In this document: positions 34,345 to 45,217 of the stretch, piece after piece
Numbering within the stretch: position 1 is the stretch's first letter
Layout: each line of letters starts with the position of its first letter
NCBI GenBank assembly: GCA_949316235.1
Contig: OX438753.1
Span: 16,722,496 to 16,786,495 of the forward strand
Origin: Oegoconia quadripuncta
Lineage: Eukaryota; Arthropoda; Insecta; Lepidoptera; Autostichidae
DNA: 64,000 bases
Reading direction: 5' to 3'
The notes under the pieces: generated by a model
What the model saw: only the letters and a program-made list of their open reading frames with translations
Told to the model about the DNA's origin: nothing
The model's database searches: none
Translations under genes and position numbers: made by a program

Positions 34345-35475
34345 ATTTCGTTCGGTTTATCTGGATCATACGCCCGAGAAAACAATTGGCGTTATAATCA
34401 TTTACTCTTGCTCTAGTTTTCTTTGAATTTCCATGTATTTATTTGTTACTGTTTAATAAAATTTCCATGAAGAGGTAATGATGATTTTATTGTAATAATC
34501 ATGAACCAGAACTATACATATAGATGCTATAGGGTATAACGTTTTACTTATATGATACAGTCACAGTGATGTAGCCAAAATCCTTTTCACCCCCTCCGCT
34601 CTCTCCGGCAGCGCGCGGTGCAATATGCGATTTGTTACATCTTCTGTCTAAATTAAACTTTTGCTTTTCCTCAGTATATGATAGATATTGCTTAACTATT
34701 CAAATGCCGGCGACGACCGTCACGACCATCACCGCGGACGATCGTTGCTGATGTGAAAGGCCCGAATAACACCGGTTTTGTTTTACAAACTCGCTCATCA
34801 ATGTATGACGAATCGGAACTAACTGAGGAAATTATGTCTCGCCTTGCACATTCATAGCTTACGTCATGTTACGTCAATCGAAAGGTCATCCAAGTGAAAC
34901 TTATGTAAAGTTATTTAGGTATATGATCTATTCTTTCTAAAAAGCAATCCGTTGGTTTTACAGGCTTTTTTCAATACTGTATTATGTGTGTATATAGCAT
35001 CAAAGAGTAGGACGCCTACCTATAGAATAACAAAGAAATATAAATATTATAATTATAAAAATCAACAACCCGACTGCTCATAAAAAAGACTACTACTACT
35101 TAAAAATATGAATCCCCTGGAATTCTTTAAAGTAGACTTCATTTTATACTATTTTGCGAGCCCCATGTTGAATTTCTTACCATAAAATTTATCAAGATGA
35201 ATCCACCGACGCCATGCACATCAAATTTGTTCAAGCCGTTTAGTCTACACGAGTTAACATGGAAATCTACTTATATACACCTGAAAAACATTACTCTCCT
35301 TACTGGGGCAGTGAAATGAAAAAAAAATAGTAGTAGGTAATACATTTACAATTAGGTTGATTTTCTCAATAATTGCGTCAAAACCTAGCCAATTGCGCCA
35401 TTGTTGTTGAGTATTCCTAAAGCCTGAAATAGAACCTTAGTTGTTTTAAAATAGGTTCTATATTGATATTAACAA
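34345..35475. other. Intergenic with a GC-rich island at 34580-34900
   Basis: The island holds 'cggcagcgcgcggtgc', 'gccggcgacgaccgtcacga' and 'ccatcaccgcggacgatcg', plus 'tcctcagtat' (initiator-like). It could be a promoter or enhancer. No exon was recognised. 35100-35300 resembles a widespread moth repeat ending 'gaaaaacattactctcc'. Confidence 0.3.
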
Positions 35476-35479
35476 AAGA

Positions 35480-35835
35480 CATAAGTAAAGTCATTATCAG
35501 CCTCACGCGTCCCCTGTGTTGGAGCGCAGCCTCCTCTCCACCACCGAGTCTATTGCAGATTTATTTCAAACTAATAGCCACCTGGCAGTCAGTTTTAATA
35601 AGGCACTCCGGTAGGCCACCGTTTAATTCAAACAACCGGGACCCATTATTTAACGTTCCCTCCGAAGCGCGGAAACTCTCGTATTGAAATGCCACAATGG
35701 ATCACCCATCCAAGGACTGACCTTACCAGATAGCTTCACTAATCGAAAACGAATGCGATTGCGTCACAAGTGCTCTGCAGTAGGAATACTCAACTGCCGT
35801 AGGGTAGGTTTTAACCTTGTCAACTTTGTGTTAGA
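35480..35835 (-). repeat. 5S-rRNA-derived SINE
   Basis: On the minus strand, 'agtgaagctatctggtaagg' and 'tcagtccttggatgggtgat' match the internal promoter of 5S rRNA (agttaagcaa ... ggtyagtacttggatgggtgacc). About 19 of 22 bases agree in the C-box part. The body then follows with 'ttccgcgcttcggagggaac', 'gttaaataatgggtcccggt' and further. The layout is that of a SINE3-like, 5S-headed retroposon. I recall a common moth repeat with the same 'cacgttaa...gggtcccggtt' body. Confidence 0.65.
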
Positions 35836-35939
35836 TACTTTGCAAATACATGCATTATTTATTCGTATATCGTTTTCAGGTCAACATCATTCTACTTGGT
35901 ATTGCAAATTATTTAAACCACTAAACGTGAAGACCTAAG

Positions 35940-36390
35940 ACCCATCGACCACAGAGGCGTGTCTGTTTAGCCACAAACATAACTAACCTAGAATACGGTG
36001 TTTGGCGTAACCACAGGGCTAAAATGTGTAAAAATAATGTCAGGCCTTGAGTACACTAGTGCTGACTCCGAAGTACCAACTCCTGCACAAAGATAATAAT
36101 GACAATTATTATTAATAGTGCAAAACAATCATACCAATTACTTTTATTATAGAGCAGGCCGTAAACTATTAACTCAGATACTCATACTCAGGGTAAAGAT
36201 AAATATTACTGAGAGCTTCTGCAATATAACTAAGAGTTTAGAAAACCATCGAAAACTATGACATCACCCAAATATACCAAGAAATTAGGCTCAAAGCTAA
36301 ATATCTGCGAAACGGCTTCACCCACTTTTATCAAATATAGAAGTATATTTCCCCTAGTTTTATCTTTAATATAATATATCCTACGCTACG
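35940..36390. other. No defined element
   Basis: It includes a fragment of the 'cgaaacggcttcacccactt' type repeat near 36310. Otherwise nothing was recognised. Confidence 0.3.
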
Positions 36391-36394
36391 TGTT

Positions 36395-36625
36395 CTGTGG
36401 TTTCGGCGCGTAAAAAGAATTGAACCAACCCATCTCTTCCCTTGGGTCTAGTAAAAGGCGACTAAGGGAGTTTTCACCAAAAAACATCTACAGATTTGCA
36501 CGTTTTAAAGGCGATGGACTCACCCCTATCACCTGTGGATTTCGGTACATTTAGTAAGGTAAACAGTGGATGTTGTTTCAAGCATTAAATTCATGTTTGG
36601 TATATTTCTTTAGTTAAGTATCTCA
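36395..36625 (+). repeat. Repeat family F copy 4
   Basis: 'gtggtttcggcgcgtaaaaa', 'ctcttcccttgggtctagta', 'aaaaaacatctacagatttg' and 'gtggatgttgtttcaagcat' are present. The right end is lost. Confidence 0.75.
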
Positions 36626-36734
36626 TAGTTCATGAACTTCGGTAATGTTAATTAGTTGGTGAAGGTAAGCTATAGGTAGTATAATTAAGGTAGCAGGCCT
36701 TTATTTATAAATATATGTAGTAGAAAGTCTAAAG

Positions 36735-36935
36735 GGAAATTAAGTTAGAATAGAACCAACCCCTCTCTTCCCGTGGAAGTCGTTAAACGCGACTAAGGGA
36801 CTTTCCATCAAAAGGCATCTATAGTTTTGCACGTTTCCCTTCACTCCCTGTCACGTATGATTTTCTGTATATTTCATAAGCTGGATGTGTTTCCAATCAT
36901 TAAACTTTACCGACTGTAGAATCACCCAAATTCTT
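36735..36935 (+). repeat. Repeat family F copy 5
   Basis: 'tagaatagaaccaacccctc', 'gggactttccatcaaaaggc', 'tatagttttgcacgttt' and 'gtgtttccaatcattaaact' show a second copy in the same orientation about 350 bp on. Confidence 0.7.
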
Positions 36936-37561
36936 TAAGTACATATAAGTTTATACGAAACCCTAGATGCAACCCTAGACTCGCACTTGTCCTTTTTTTT
37001 TAATAAATGAGAACAAAACTTATCAATGATATCAAGGAAACTAGATCGAAATTCAATCCCTGATCTTATCTGTCGTGACTATGTTTTCTTCATATAATAT
37101 GATCAAAGATATCAGTATCCATTCCTGTTTTAGATGAATCATCTTTCAAAATATATTTTCTTTGGTATATATCTACTGATTTATGCATCCGCATTCCACT
37201 CGCATCTATTGAAAATCAATTGCTGCAAAGTACTGTGATAAATTTTTAGACGACTAATTTTGAGGACTACACGTCTTTTAGATGAGATCCTCTATCATTG
37301 GAAAACTACATCATCCCGACATTATCTTGTTATGGAATACTTCATGGACTGTAAATATTTTTATTGGGTACCAGTGGAGATTAACAACTGGTAGATAATA
37401 CTATAGAGTTGATCGTTGTGATACCAAGATATCTTATCAGTCTTGTGCGAAACGATTACCTGTTCTGTTTCGATTAGATCATATATTGCTTAATTCTTAT
37501 TGTCGGTTTCGTAACAACTAAACGGACAGTAGTCAATAACACAAACCTTTTATAAACGTTA

Positions 37562-37805
37562 TATAATTTCACGACCTTTATCCCAAATGCGTGGTCAGAG
37601 ATATCCCAAACAAGGGTTTGGGTGTTTCAAATATTAAGTTTAATACTTGTAATAACATCCATGTTGCACCGTTCAAAATATAAGGTACACACGTGTCAGT
37701 GGGAGAGGCCATCGACGTGCAAAAGTCTTTGGACATTTTTTGGTGGGAAGTCCCTAAGTTGCCTTTCCCGATATCCACCCGAAGAGACGGGGTGGTTCTA
37801 TTTTC
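37562..37805 (-). repeat. Repeat family F copy 6, full length
   Basis: 'tttcacgacctttatcccaa', 'ggtcagagatatcccaaaca', 'attttttggtgggaagtccc' and 'atatccacccgaagagac' are in reverse orientation. The two open frames at 37578-37817 are chance frames in this repeat. Confidence 0.8.
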
Positions 37806-37894
37806 TTCTATAAACAAACTGCATCAAAATTTAATTTTGTGATTTCATGTCTAATTTCTCTCTTTTAAAAAAGGACTATCTTGTTATTTTAATA

Positions 37895-38160
37895 ATAAAT
37901 TAATTAATCCTTTATTGCCACATTTTGTATAAACAATGAAATCGCAGACATGATCGGTTGTGGTAATTGGAGGAGTTCACTGCACAGCGCTAAGTTAATA
38001 TAAAAAAAAATAAAGTTTGGCTAAGTTACAAGCAGCGAATTCACGAATTAGGAGGTACATAACAAATACACTTAAGCACAATTAATGGGCCCTGCTCCTT
38101 AAACTAAGATTGAAGCAGCAGCATTGAAGAAGCAGTGTTCGATCCCGGCATTGTTATTAT
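37895..38160 (-). repeat. LINE 3'-end fragment
   Basis: 'aatcctttattgccacattt' and 'tgtataaacaatgaaatcgc' look like the antisense of a LINE end (ggcaataaagg). It continues to about 'cgatcccggcattgttatta'. Confidence 0.45.
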
Positions 38161-38164
38161 TATA

Positions 38165-38700
38165 GTAACCATCCATCCAGATTGACAACATTATAGCTAC
38201 TTAATAGGTTAATTTTTTATTAATTGTATATAGGCAACGAGGAAAAAAAGAAAATATTATTAAATAAGTTGCGTATGAGTCTAAAACTTATAAAAGTTTA
38301 AGTACATGAAACACAAGAAGTCGCATTTAGTTTGGCATTCTAAAACTCTTTAATGCAGTTTCATTGGTCGTTACTATAACAGCCGGCGTTTACATTTGTG
38401 CCATTCTTTGTTTATATTGCACCGTGAACAAATTCATTTATATAAGTATATCAAGATACTAGTAACATACCACAATCATATAAATTATGATCCTACATCA
38501 CACTTCCATAAAATTCTCGTCTTACATAACACTCATTCTGCCGGACTTGCGATGAAAGTGAATGGGCCGACATGGCATCCGTAAAAAGAAAGTAAGATTT
38601 TGATCTGGTTTAAAATTTTATTCTACTTTTGGTAGTAGGCTTACATACCTAACCGACAGACTTGATAAAAAAGTTCGTGCCTATAAATTTTTGAGAACCA
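38165..38700. other. No recognisable content
   Basis: The small open frame at 38396-38584 is not supported by anything else. Confidence 0.3.
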
Positions 38701-38706
38701 GAGCGT

Positions 38707-38920
38707 TTTTTTTTATTCACAACTGGTTAGCGCTTAAGCTCAACCATACCTAATGTTAAATGAAGATGAGGCCGAAGGTGGTATCGTACTGACCCGGAAA
38801 CCCCATCTTATTTGGGGGACTGGCTATCTTATCTCTGACAACTTGAACAACACAACAATGCTTTTACATTGCTATTTGGCGGCAGATTTAAATAAGGTGG
38901 TGGTAAGCAAACTTTAAATG
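38707..38920 (-). repeat. SINE-A copy 13, head lost
   Basis: A T-run, 'taatgttaaatgaagatgag', 'actggctatcttatctctga' and 'ttgctatttggcggcagatt' are present. It stops before the tRNA head. Confidence 0.8.
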
Positions 38921-38924
38921 CTCG

Positions 38925-39715
38925 TGAGTCCCTGATTATCATGTATTAAGTATTCTAGTACACACAACTAATAACATATGTAAACGCAAACTAGAAAATT
39001 TGAGTTCCTGTGACCTCCCGGTTCCATCAGATTCTGGACACCATCTGCAAACAGACTACAGACGAGCTCAAACTGGATGGATTTGCATTGTTTCATTACA
39101 GAGAATCTTTGGCCACTTAAGGCTCCATCATCAAACCAACTCAATAACACGATGATATTGCATTATCATCTACCTTAAATACGTATAAATTTCAGCTCAA
39201 TTGAACACCAGGAAGTTGGTCAAATTTTACTTGTAAGATTTCATCTGTACTTAAAGAGTAAAAAAAAATGTACGTGTAACAGTCTAATCAGAGTGAAGTC
39301 ATAATTGCTATGTGGTGTGAAAATAATCATGTCGAATTCGAGCTTTAAGATGAAAAATCTCTTAAAAACGAAGTCGTTATCCGCGTCTGTCTGTTTATGT
39401 GCTTCTGATCACCTTACATGTCCCGACTATTTGGACACAGCGTTCTCTCACTGGGAGAGGGTATGGACTATTCCACCACGCGGGCTCAGTGGTGACTGAT
39501 GGATTGTGTCAGATTAGTGGCCACCTGTTAATGTTTTTAATTCGCCCCTATCCAAGGGCTGGTCATGCTAATTGCATTGCTTACTTTCCTATTCGATAAC
39601 GAGTGTTACGCTTTGTAGTTTGTGAGCTTAGCTGATCTAAACTAAGTAATGGAGTTTGATACGATATTAACGATCCGCCCCGGCTTCGCGCTGAAGCAAT
39701 CCTAACTATAATATA
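38925..39715. other. Intergenic, nothing secure
   Basis: Short overlapping open frames at 39305-39599 lack recognisable motifs. 'tgggagagggtatggactat' plus 'tccaccacgcgggctcagtg' looks like a fragment of a common moth repeat. Confidence 0.3.
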
Positions 39716-40018
39716 AGAATTAATATTCTAAATGCGGAAGTTTGTGTTTGTGTATGTATATATGTTTGTTACCTCTACACACCTAAAAGGCTGGACGCAT
39801 TTCGGAGACGCGGGCCGAAAGATAGTTACTTCATATAAGTATAATATAAATCTTCCGGAAGAAATTCTCTAAATGTTAGTGAAATCCCTGACAAAATTCG
39901 TTCTATTGTTTAGAAGAAGTAAGTGGAGAAACAGACATATTCAGACAGCGACGTTTTATAATATTAATCTATTTTATTTCGAGATCCATGCGGGCAATGT
40001 CGCGGCCGCAAAGCTTGT
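39715..40018 (+). mobile_element. Helitron-like (family H) remnants
   Basis: At 39715-39833 'attaatattctaaatgcgga' plus 'agtttgtg' passes to 'gacgcgggccgaaagatagtt' with a central deletion. At 39965-40018 'catgcgggcaatgtcgcggc' plus 'cgcaaagctt' is the right end of another copy. Confidence 0.55.
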
Positions 40019-40138
40019 TAAATAAGTTTACTAACATTGAAGTTTTACTATGTAGCATTACACCACTTTACTAAAATAAGAGAAAGGCCCTATTAGTAGA
40101 TAGATAACTTTTTGCAGTTTACGTGACAATTATGGGTA

Positions 40139-40195
40139 TGACGTCACAAATCGCAGGCGTATAAAAGAGACCATAATAGCTTGCAATTGAACCAC
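40139..40195 (+). promoter_or_regulatory. CRE plus TATA core-promoter candidate
   Basis: A perfect cAMP-response element TGACGTCA (40139-40146) lies 13 bases before TATAAAAG (40160-40167). Transcription would start near 40190-40195. The spacing is that of a genuine regulated core promoter. No downstream exon could be assigned. It might serve an unlocated 5' exon, or be chance. Confidence 0.3.
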
Positions 40196-40434
40196 ATTGT
40201 AACACTAAGTACGACCACTTTAATGTAGATAGACCAAGGCCTACAAAGTTTTTAATTTATAATGGCATATGTAGAGCCAAAGCATTAAATTATCGTAATG
40301 CATCTTGTGACATCATTTGAAGGTCAAACAAAGGTGAATCATATTTAAGTAACAATAATTTTATTTTTACTAAATTAAAGTAAGATTAAGTTTATTGTGA
40401 CAGGCGTCTAGTTGCGTTTGGGTAATGTGCCTTT

Positions 40435-40765
40435 CATCATCATCATAATCATCAGCCAGTAAACATCCCACTACAGGGATATAGGCCTTCCCTCGTATAT
40501 GAGGGAGTACGGGCCGTAGTCCATCACGCTGGCGCAATGCGGGTTGGGGACTTAACATGCCATTGAATTTTTATTTCTCAGGCATACAGGTTTCCTCACG
40601 ATGTTTTCCTTCACCATTTAGGAGCAGCCGGTTAAATGCACATAAGTAATTAAATTAAATTTAAAAACTCGTTGGTACCTGGCCTGCCTGGGAATTGAAC
40701 CCGCACCTCGAAAATTGGATGACCGCGTTTTAATCGTTGAACCACCTGTAGTGTGTGTGTCACCC
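40435..40765 (-). repeat. SINE-D copy, nearly full length
   Basis: 'catcataatcatcagccagt' with 'aaacatcccactacagggat' forms the tail. 'tttcctcacgatgttttcct' is the middle. 'ggcctgcctgggaattgaac' and 'gaccgcgttttaatcgttga' plus 'accacc' form the tRNA head. The 120-codon frame at 40650-41012 starts in flanking DNA and is not a gene. Confidence 0.8.
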
Positions 40766-41049
40766 TCCCTCCCCTCTTGTATGTAGCTCTAAGTATATGT
40801 ATTGATACAAAGCCTTGATGGGCAGTTAATATACATTTGTCATAAAATAATGTTGGTTTAATTCCTCTCGCCAACTCGCAACTACTCATGGCGACCCTGC
40901 CAGTGCTGCCCTTGGGCAGTGCTGAGCAATAAAAAGGACTTCGGACAGTTTTAATTTTTTCAATTGCAAGAAAAATAGTGGGCATTTTTACAATGTGGTA
41001 CAAGTGAAGCAACGTGTGTGCGAACTATTTAAATTCTGGAAACAATCGA

Positions 41050-41267
41050 TTTTTGGTGCAGTGGTTAGAAACTCTGCTGCTATACCAAAAGGTCGCGGGT
41101 TCGAATCCCGCTAGGGGCATATGTTTGTATGATGAATACGGACATGTGTATCCGAGTTATGAATGTTTTTCATTTATATATGTATTTATTTACAAAAAAA
41201 AAGTATTTGTGTAGTGTATCAACCATCTGGTATCCACAACACAAGCCTAGTTGCTTAATGTGGAAAC
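41050..41267 (+). repeat. SINE-B copy
   Basis: 'tttttggtgcagtggttaga', 'tcgcgggttcgaatcccgct', 'aggggcatatgtttgtatga' and 'aaccatctggtatccacaac' are present. The extreme 3' end (gatggcgctgtgtgtatgtc) is missing. Confidence 0.8.
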
Positions 41268-41824
41268 AAAGAAAATTATACAAGGATGTGCAAGAGGAAA
41301 ATGAAAAAGTGAGAACTTTGGTGGAAATGAGCATTGGGAGAATGGAGTGTGATGTAATGCTGGGCGATAAATTGCAGTCAGATCCACCTCTGACGCATGA
41401 CCAATGTGCCTTTACAACTACATAAATCCTGAACTTACAACTAGACTAGAAGTAATTGGTCTGGACTAGAAGTATGATTTCTCGCACATACAATGTGTCC
41501 ATAACATAGTATCGTAAATACGGTCTTTGAACCACAGTACTTCGCACGTTTGTATTTCATAGTTTAGTGACGTTACCGTTTCGGCGATACAATGCCACCT
41601 ATGAGCATAAAGTTACACGGCATAGACCTAAAAGTTATAACAACCCTATTTTCGCGTAGGAGGTTAAAGTGATTATGAAAAGCACTTAATTTATAGGAAT
41701 TTATTATTATTATTTATTAATTTAGTTCCTCGGAGTAGAAGATTATTACAGAGCATTTCGAGAAGCATCACGTGTCTGTAATTAAGAGTTCAAACATGTC
41801 TTTTTTGGATATTTTTTTATAGTA

Positions 41825-42015
41825 AAACTACAAGGAAAAGAAATGAAATGAAATGAAAATCATTTATTCATGTAGGCAATACAATATATGCACTTATGAA
41901 CGTCACTTGTTTTTTAAACTACCACTAGCTCGGAACGCGACCACTACTGAGAAGACCTAGCGAAAAACTCAGAGGGTTTGTCTTTTTTCAAACAAGAGTT
42001 AAAAAGTGTTTCAAA
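41825..42015 (-). repeat. LINE 3'-end fragment
   Basis: 'gaaatgaaatgaaatgaaaa' plus 'tcatttattcatgtaggc' is the antisense of a (ttcat)n LINE tail. 'gacctagcgaaaaactcaga' plus 'gggtttgtctttttt' resembles the 'agaacgagcaagaaactcaa' part of other LINE ends here. Confidence 0.6.
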
Positions 42016-42431
42016 GAAGGGTAAGAGGAACCATAGGGCATTAATTTACTATTACCTAGACCTATTAAGAAATTTGTACTGACAGAATATAGAATAAGCC
42101 AATTTCTTTGCTCGTGATTTATACTACTAATATTTTCATAAATTCACTAGTTGGTTAACATCCTGTCCGGCCTTCCGTTCCAGTTGCACCGATTGCTCGA
42201 TAGAGCGGAGCGAAACAAAAAAATTGTATCCTGACTAATTAAACATGGCTGTCAAGTTCATATTAGTTCATCAGTTTGAGGTTATTTCGTGTAATTTTGC
42301 GTGTGTAATTTGACTTAGCGCGGTCAGGTTTTGGAAGGTGAACAGTAGTGATATTTTAACCCGATAAATAAATAGTAGGTCCCGAAACCCACATATCCGC
42401 ATATCGTTCGCGTGGCATATTATGGTTAACT

Positions 42432-42602
42432 AACTTTCCGCCCGCGGCTTCGCCTGCGTGGATTAAGTTTATCAAGGATATTTAATTTATTTATTTCGTG
42501 GGACTGTATATTCTATATACATACAGATTTCTTCAAAATCCGTTCATCCGTTTCACCGTGATTGAGCAAAACAAACAAACAATCCAAAAATATTAGTTAG
42601 AT
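42432..42602 (-). mobile_element. Helitron-like (family H) copy
   Basis: 'aactttccgcccgcggcttc', 'gcctgcgtggattaagttta', 'aaatccgttcatccgtttca' and 'ccgtgattgagcaaaaca', then 'aaaatattagttaga', read as the reverse of family H. Confidence 0.7.
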
Positions 42603-42689
42603 TAGATAATAGTGAGAGGATGCTATGCCCCGTGGGAATAAATGATTACTTTCCTTCGAGCATACATGTGTATATATTTGTATAAATTA

Positions 42690-42945
42690 AAACCCCTGGA
42701 AACTATGAATATTCTAATATTACCCAAGTATAAAGAGCAACTGTTTTAAAACTGAAATGTCTTCGAAACGAAAAACCGATTTCAATCAACCATGGCTAGG
42801 ATCCGTTTACGCAAATACCAGTTATCAGTTAAAATCAGTTCAGCCGTTTTGGTTATACAATGCCATAGCCATACACACAGATGCACAGACAGACAGATTT
42901 TAACCTCTCAACACACTTCTTTTTGCGTCGATAATTATTAATAGG
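42690..42945 (-). repeat. Common moth repeat fragment
   Basis: 'tcttcgaaacgaaaaaccga' plus 'tttcaatcaaccatgg', 'aaatcagttcagccgttttg' and 'cacagatgcacagacagaca' plus 'ttctttttgcgtcg' belong to a repeat of which scraps occur near 11180 and 36235. The class is unassigned. Confidence 0.45.
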
Positions 42946-43204
42946 TTTCTAGGAATGATCAAAATATCCAGGAAACCTAGTTTTTGATTTCTTAAAATGA
43001 CAACACTGATTGATAAATGATAAAGCATTAGCATAGATAGGTAACTATTACGACTTGTACGTGGCATAGTGACCTTCTTTATTTGAGGTCGAAAACGTTA
43101 TTTTATGCAATAGTAAAGCGATTGATTGCCTACGTTGGGAACACTGCGCAACGTTTTCTCGTTCAAAATACCTCAATTCCTAAAGACGAAAGTCTTTAAC
43201 CAAT

Positions 43205-43440
43205 GTGTGTTACAGTGATGGCTATGGCACTGCAATATAGTCTCTCATTATGGGCATCATAAGAAAGCTCAAGGTCATGCTAAGGAGAAGGTTCACTACA
43301 AGAATCCATCAATGAATCCATAGTAGAACGAAAGTCCAGCTTATAAGTAAGTTGAAGTAGGCACACAACTCGACGAACTGATCCCTAGTGAGGCATTAAA
43401 GACTATGCACCTGTGACCGACATGATCCCATATATAACTG
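43205..43440 (+). pseudogene. RTE-like LINE remnant, copy 1
   Basis: 'ctctcattatgggcatcata' plus 'agaaagctcaaggtc', 'aatgaatccatagtagaacg' and 'gttgaagtaggcacacaact' correspond to the 'GLIRKLKVTQRAME...' to 'ISKLKWQWAGHIA' region of RTE polyproteins, with many indels. A sister remnant is at 44925-45190. Confidence 0.5.
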
Positions 43441-43654
43441 GTTGTTTGTTAAGATGAACCTAAGATCCTAAGGTGCAGTCAGATCCGATACTACTTAAGA
43501 TACTGCCTATTTAATCTATCTCAAACAGCTAGAGATAGCAACTGCGGAGTGGGCGTAAAAAAAGAGGCAGAAATGAGGTAGCTACCTCGGATCACATACG
43601 AGTATACAAATAGATTTTTTTTATAAAATAAAAATAATAAGTGAATATTTCATT

Positions 43655-43760
43655 TGTTTGTTTTACTTTATTGTACAAAAAGGCGATACATTAATCTTAC
43701 ATAGATACAGAGTATGAGTTCAACGGCGAACTTATCCCATAGAGGGATTTCCTCATTATT
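43655..43760 (-). repeat. LINE 3'-end fragment
   Basis: 'gttttactttattgtacaaa' plus 'aaggcg' onward is the antisense of a 'ttgtacaataaagt' LINE tail, like the end of 31105-31636. Confidence 0.5.
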
Positions 43761-43764
43761 ATTA

Positions 43765-44690
43765 TTTATCAGTAATTAATAAAAATTGTTTCTAAGTAAA
43801 TCCTGATATAATCTCTATTATCTTGTATTATACATAGCATATTAGTGGAATAAAGTAGCGAATTTAGGTAGCTACCAACCAATGGTAATCAATTGTCCTT
43901 TATTAGTAAATAAAGGACAAAAAATCAAATAAAATAAATTTATAGCATTTTCATTAATTTATCAATAAAAAAATACAAACTAGGTTCGTATGTAGTAATA
44001 GTCTTTTCAAAATGAAAAATTAACCCGACAACGACGCGAAACGCTAATTATTTATTTATATACGTGTAACACTCGTAACACTGGTCGAGTAGTTTGGTCG
44101 CTATGGAACATCTAACCTTTTTCGACTTGCTATAGTCGGTAAAGTAATATAATGACTAAACAAAAGAACTATCACTCATTAAAATCCGGAATCAGTTTAT
44201 TACAACACCCGATTTGAAGAGTGAGAGTGAATAGGGATTTCTGAACGCTAATCTTTGGACCGAGGTATTTAGGACAACCTACCGGAGCGAGGCAATTTCG
44301 AAATTATCTAGCCAACACTATTTATTTACAAACTAATCAAACACCACCTTAATACTATTCAAATAAGACACCACCAACTGTATACCCTAAGTTTGTTCGC
44401 TTCACAACGTCCAGTTTGGTGGGGCTCCACTGTTAGAACAGAATAACTCGATTTGTGAAGAGCTAGTGTATGATTAGAGGGGCAGGGTGTGCCAGAATGT
44501 AATGGTTCCCACATAGCTGCCTTGTAAGGCATTTTACGATGTCAGAATGAGACTTGCTCCGTTGCGAAAATTTGTGTATATTGGCATCTAGTTGTGATGC
44601 AAATATTTGTTAATTCGATAAAGATGGGGAGTTTCGATTATGTTTGTTAATAGATTTTAAATAGTTTTAAACGTTTCAGTTAATAGTTTT
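43765..44690. other. No recognisable content
   Basis: AT-rich. No frame or repeat family was assigned. Confidence 0.3.
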
Positions 44691-44694
44691 AAAC

Positions 44695-44876
44695 GGTTCA
44701 GACTCCCTTCCGGTGTCAGTCATTCCTGAATCCTACAACCTTGGGATCTTCAAGAGCAGAGTGAATAGGCATTTACTGTGATCGCGTGCTTTATCTTCGA
44801 CCATATCGTCACTTTCTATCAGGTGAGATTGTGGTCAAACGCGAATCCAGTCATTAAAAAAAAAAAAAGTTTCTCT
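44695..44876 (+). pseudogene. LINE reverse-transcriptase C-terminus, sister of 19168-19350
   Basis: 'ctcccttccggtgtcagtca', 'ttcctgaatcctacaacctt' and 'gggatcttcaagagcagagt' match the earlier copy closely. A stop has replaced the Leu-Arg after 'gcatttactg'. It ends in an A-run of 13-14. Confidence 0.75.
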
Positions 44877-44924
44877 AATCTTTGTTGTTAGGCAATTCAG
44901 TAGTCGTATTGGGAGCTGCCTAGA

Positions 44925-45190
44925 CGATCTTCACGTGGTCTCTCACTATGGCATTATAAAAAAGCTCAAGGTCACTCTACGATCAATGTAAAGGGCGATG
45001 CTTGTATTTTCACTGAATCGAAGCATGAATGAAGAATTCCGTAGAAGAAAGTCACCACATAGCCCAGCGGATCAGTAAGCTGAAGTAGCAGTAGGCAGTA
45101 GCATAGTATACAAGGTGGATTGATGACCTCATTAAGGTCGCGGATCGCGAATCGCCGATTCAGGTCGCTCAGGAAATCTATAGGATAGGC
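44925..45190 (+). pseudogene. RTE-like LINE remnant, copy 2 with readable end
   Basis: The last part reads WIDDLIKVADRESPIQVAQE then IYRIGLCS, the well-conserved C-terminus of RTE-type LINEs in moths (the TRWTDDLVKVAGSRW analogue). The upstream part is frame-broken. Confidence 0.7.
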
Positions 45191-45217
45191 CTATGTTCAG
45201 TAATGATAAATAATAAT

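Noticed and set aside
35463..35938. Two consecutive open frames in a GC-richer stretch as a possible gene
   Set aside because: The minus strand here is a 5S-headed SINE, which explains both the composition and the frames.
40650..41012. A 120-codon open frame on the minus strand
   Set aside because: It overlaps the SINE-D head and has no recognisable motif.
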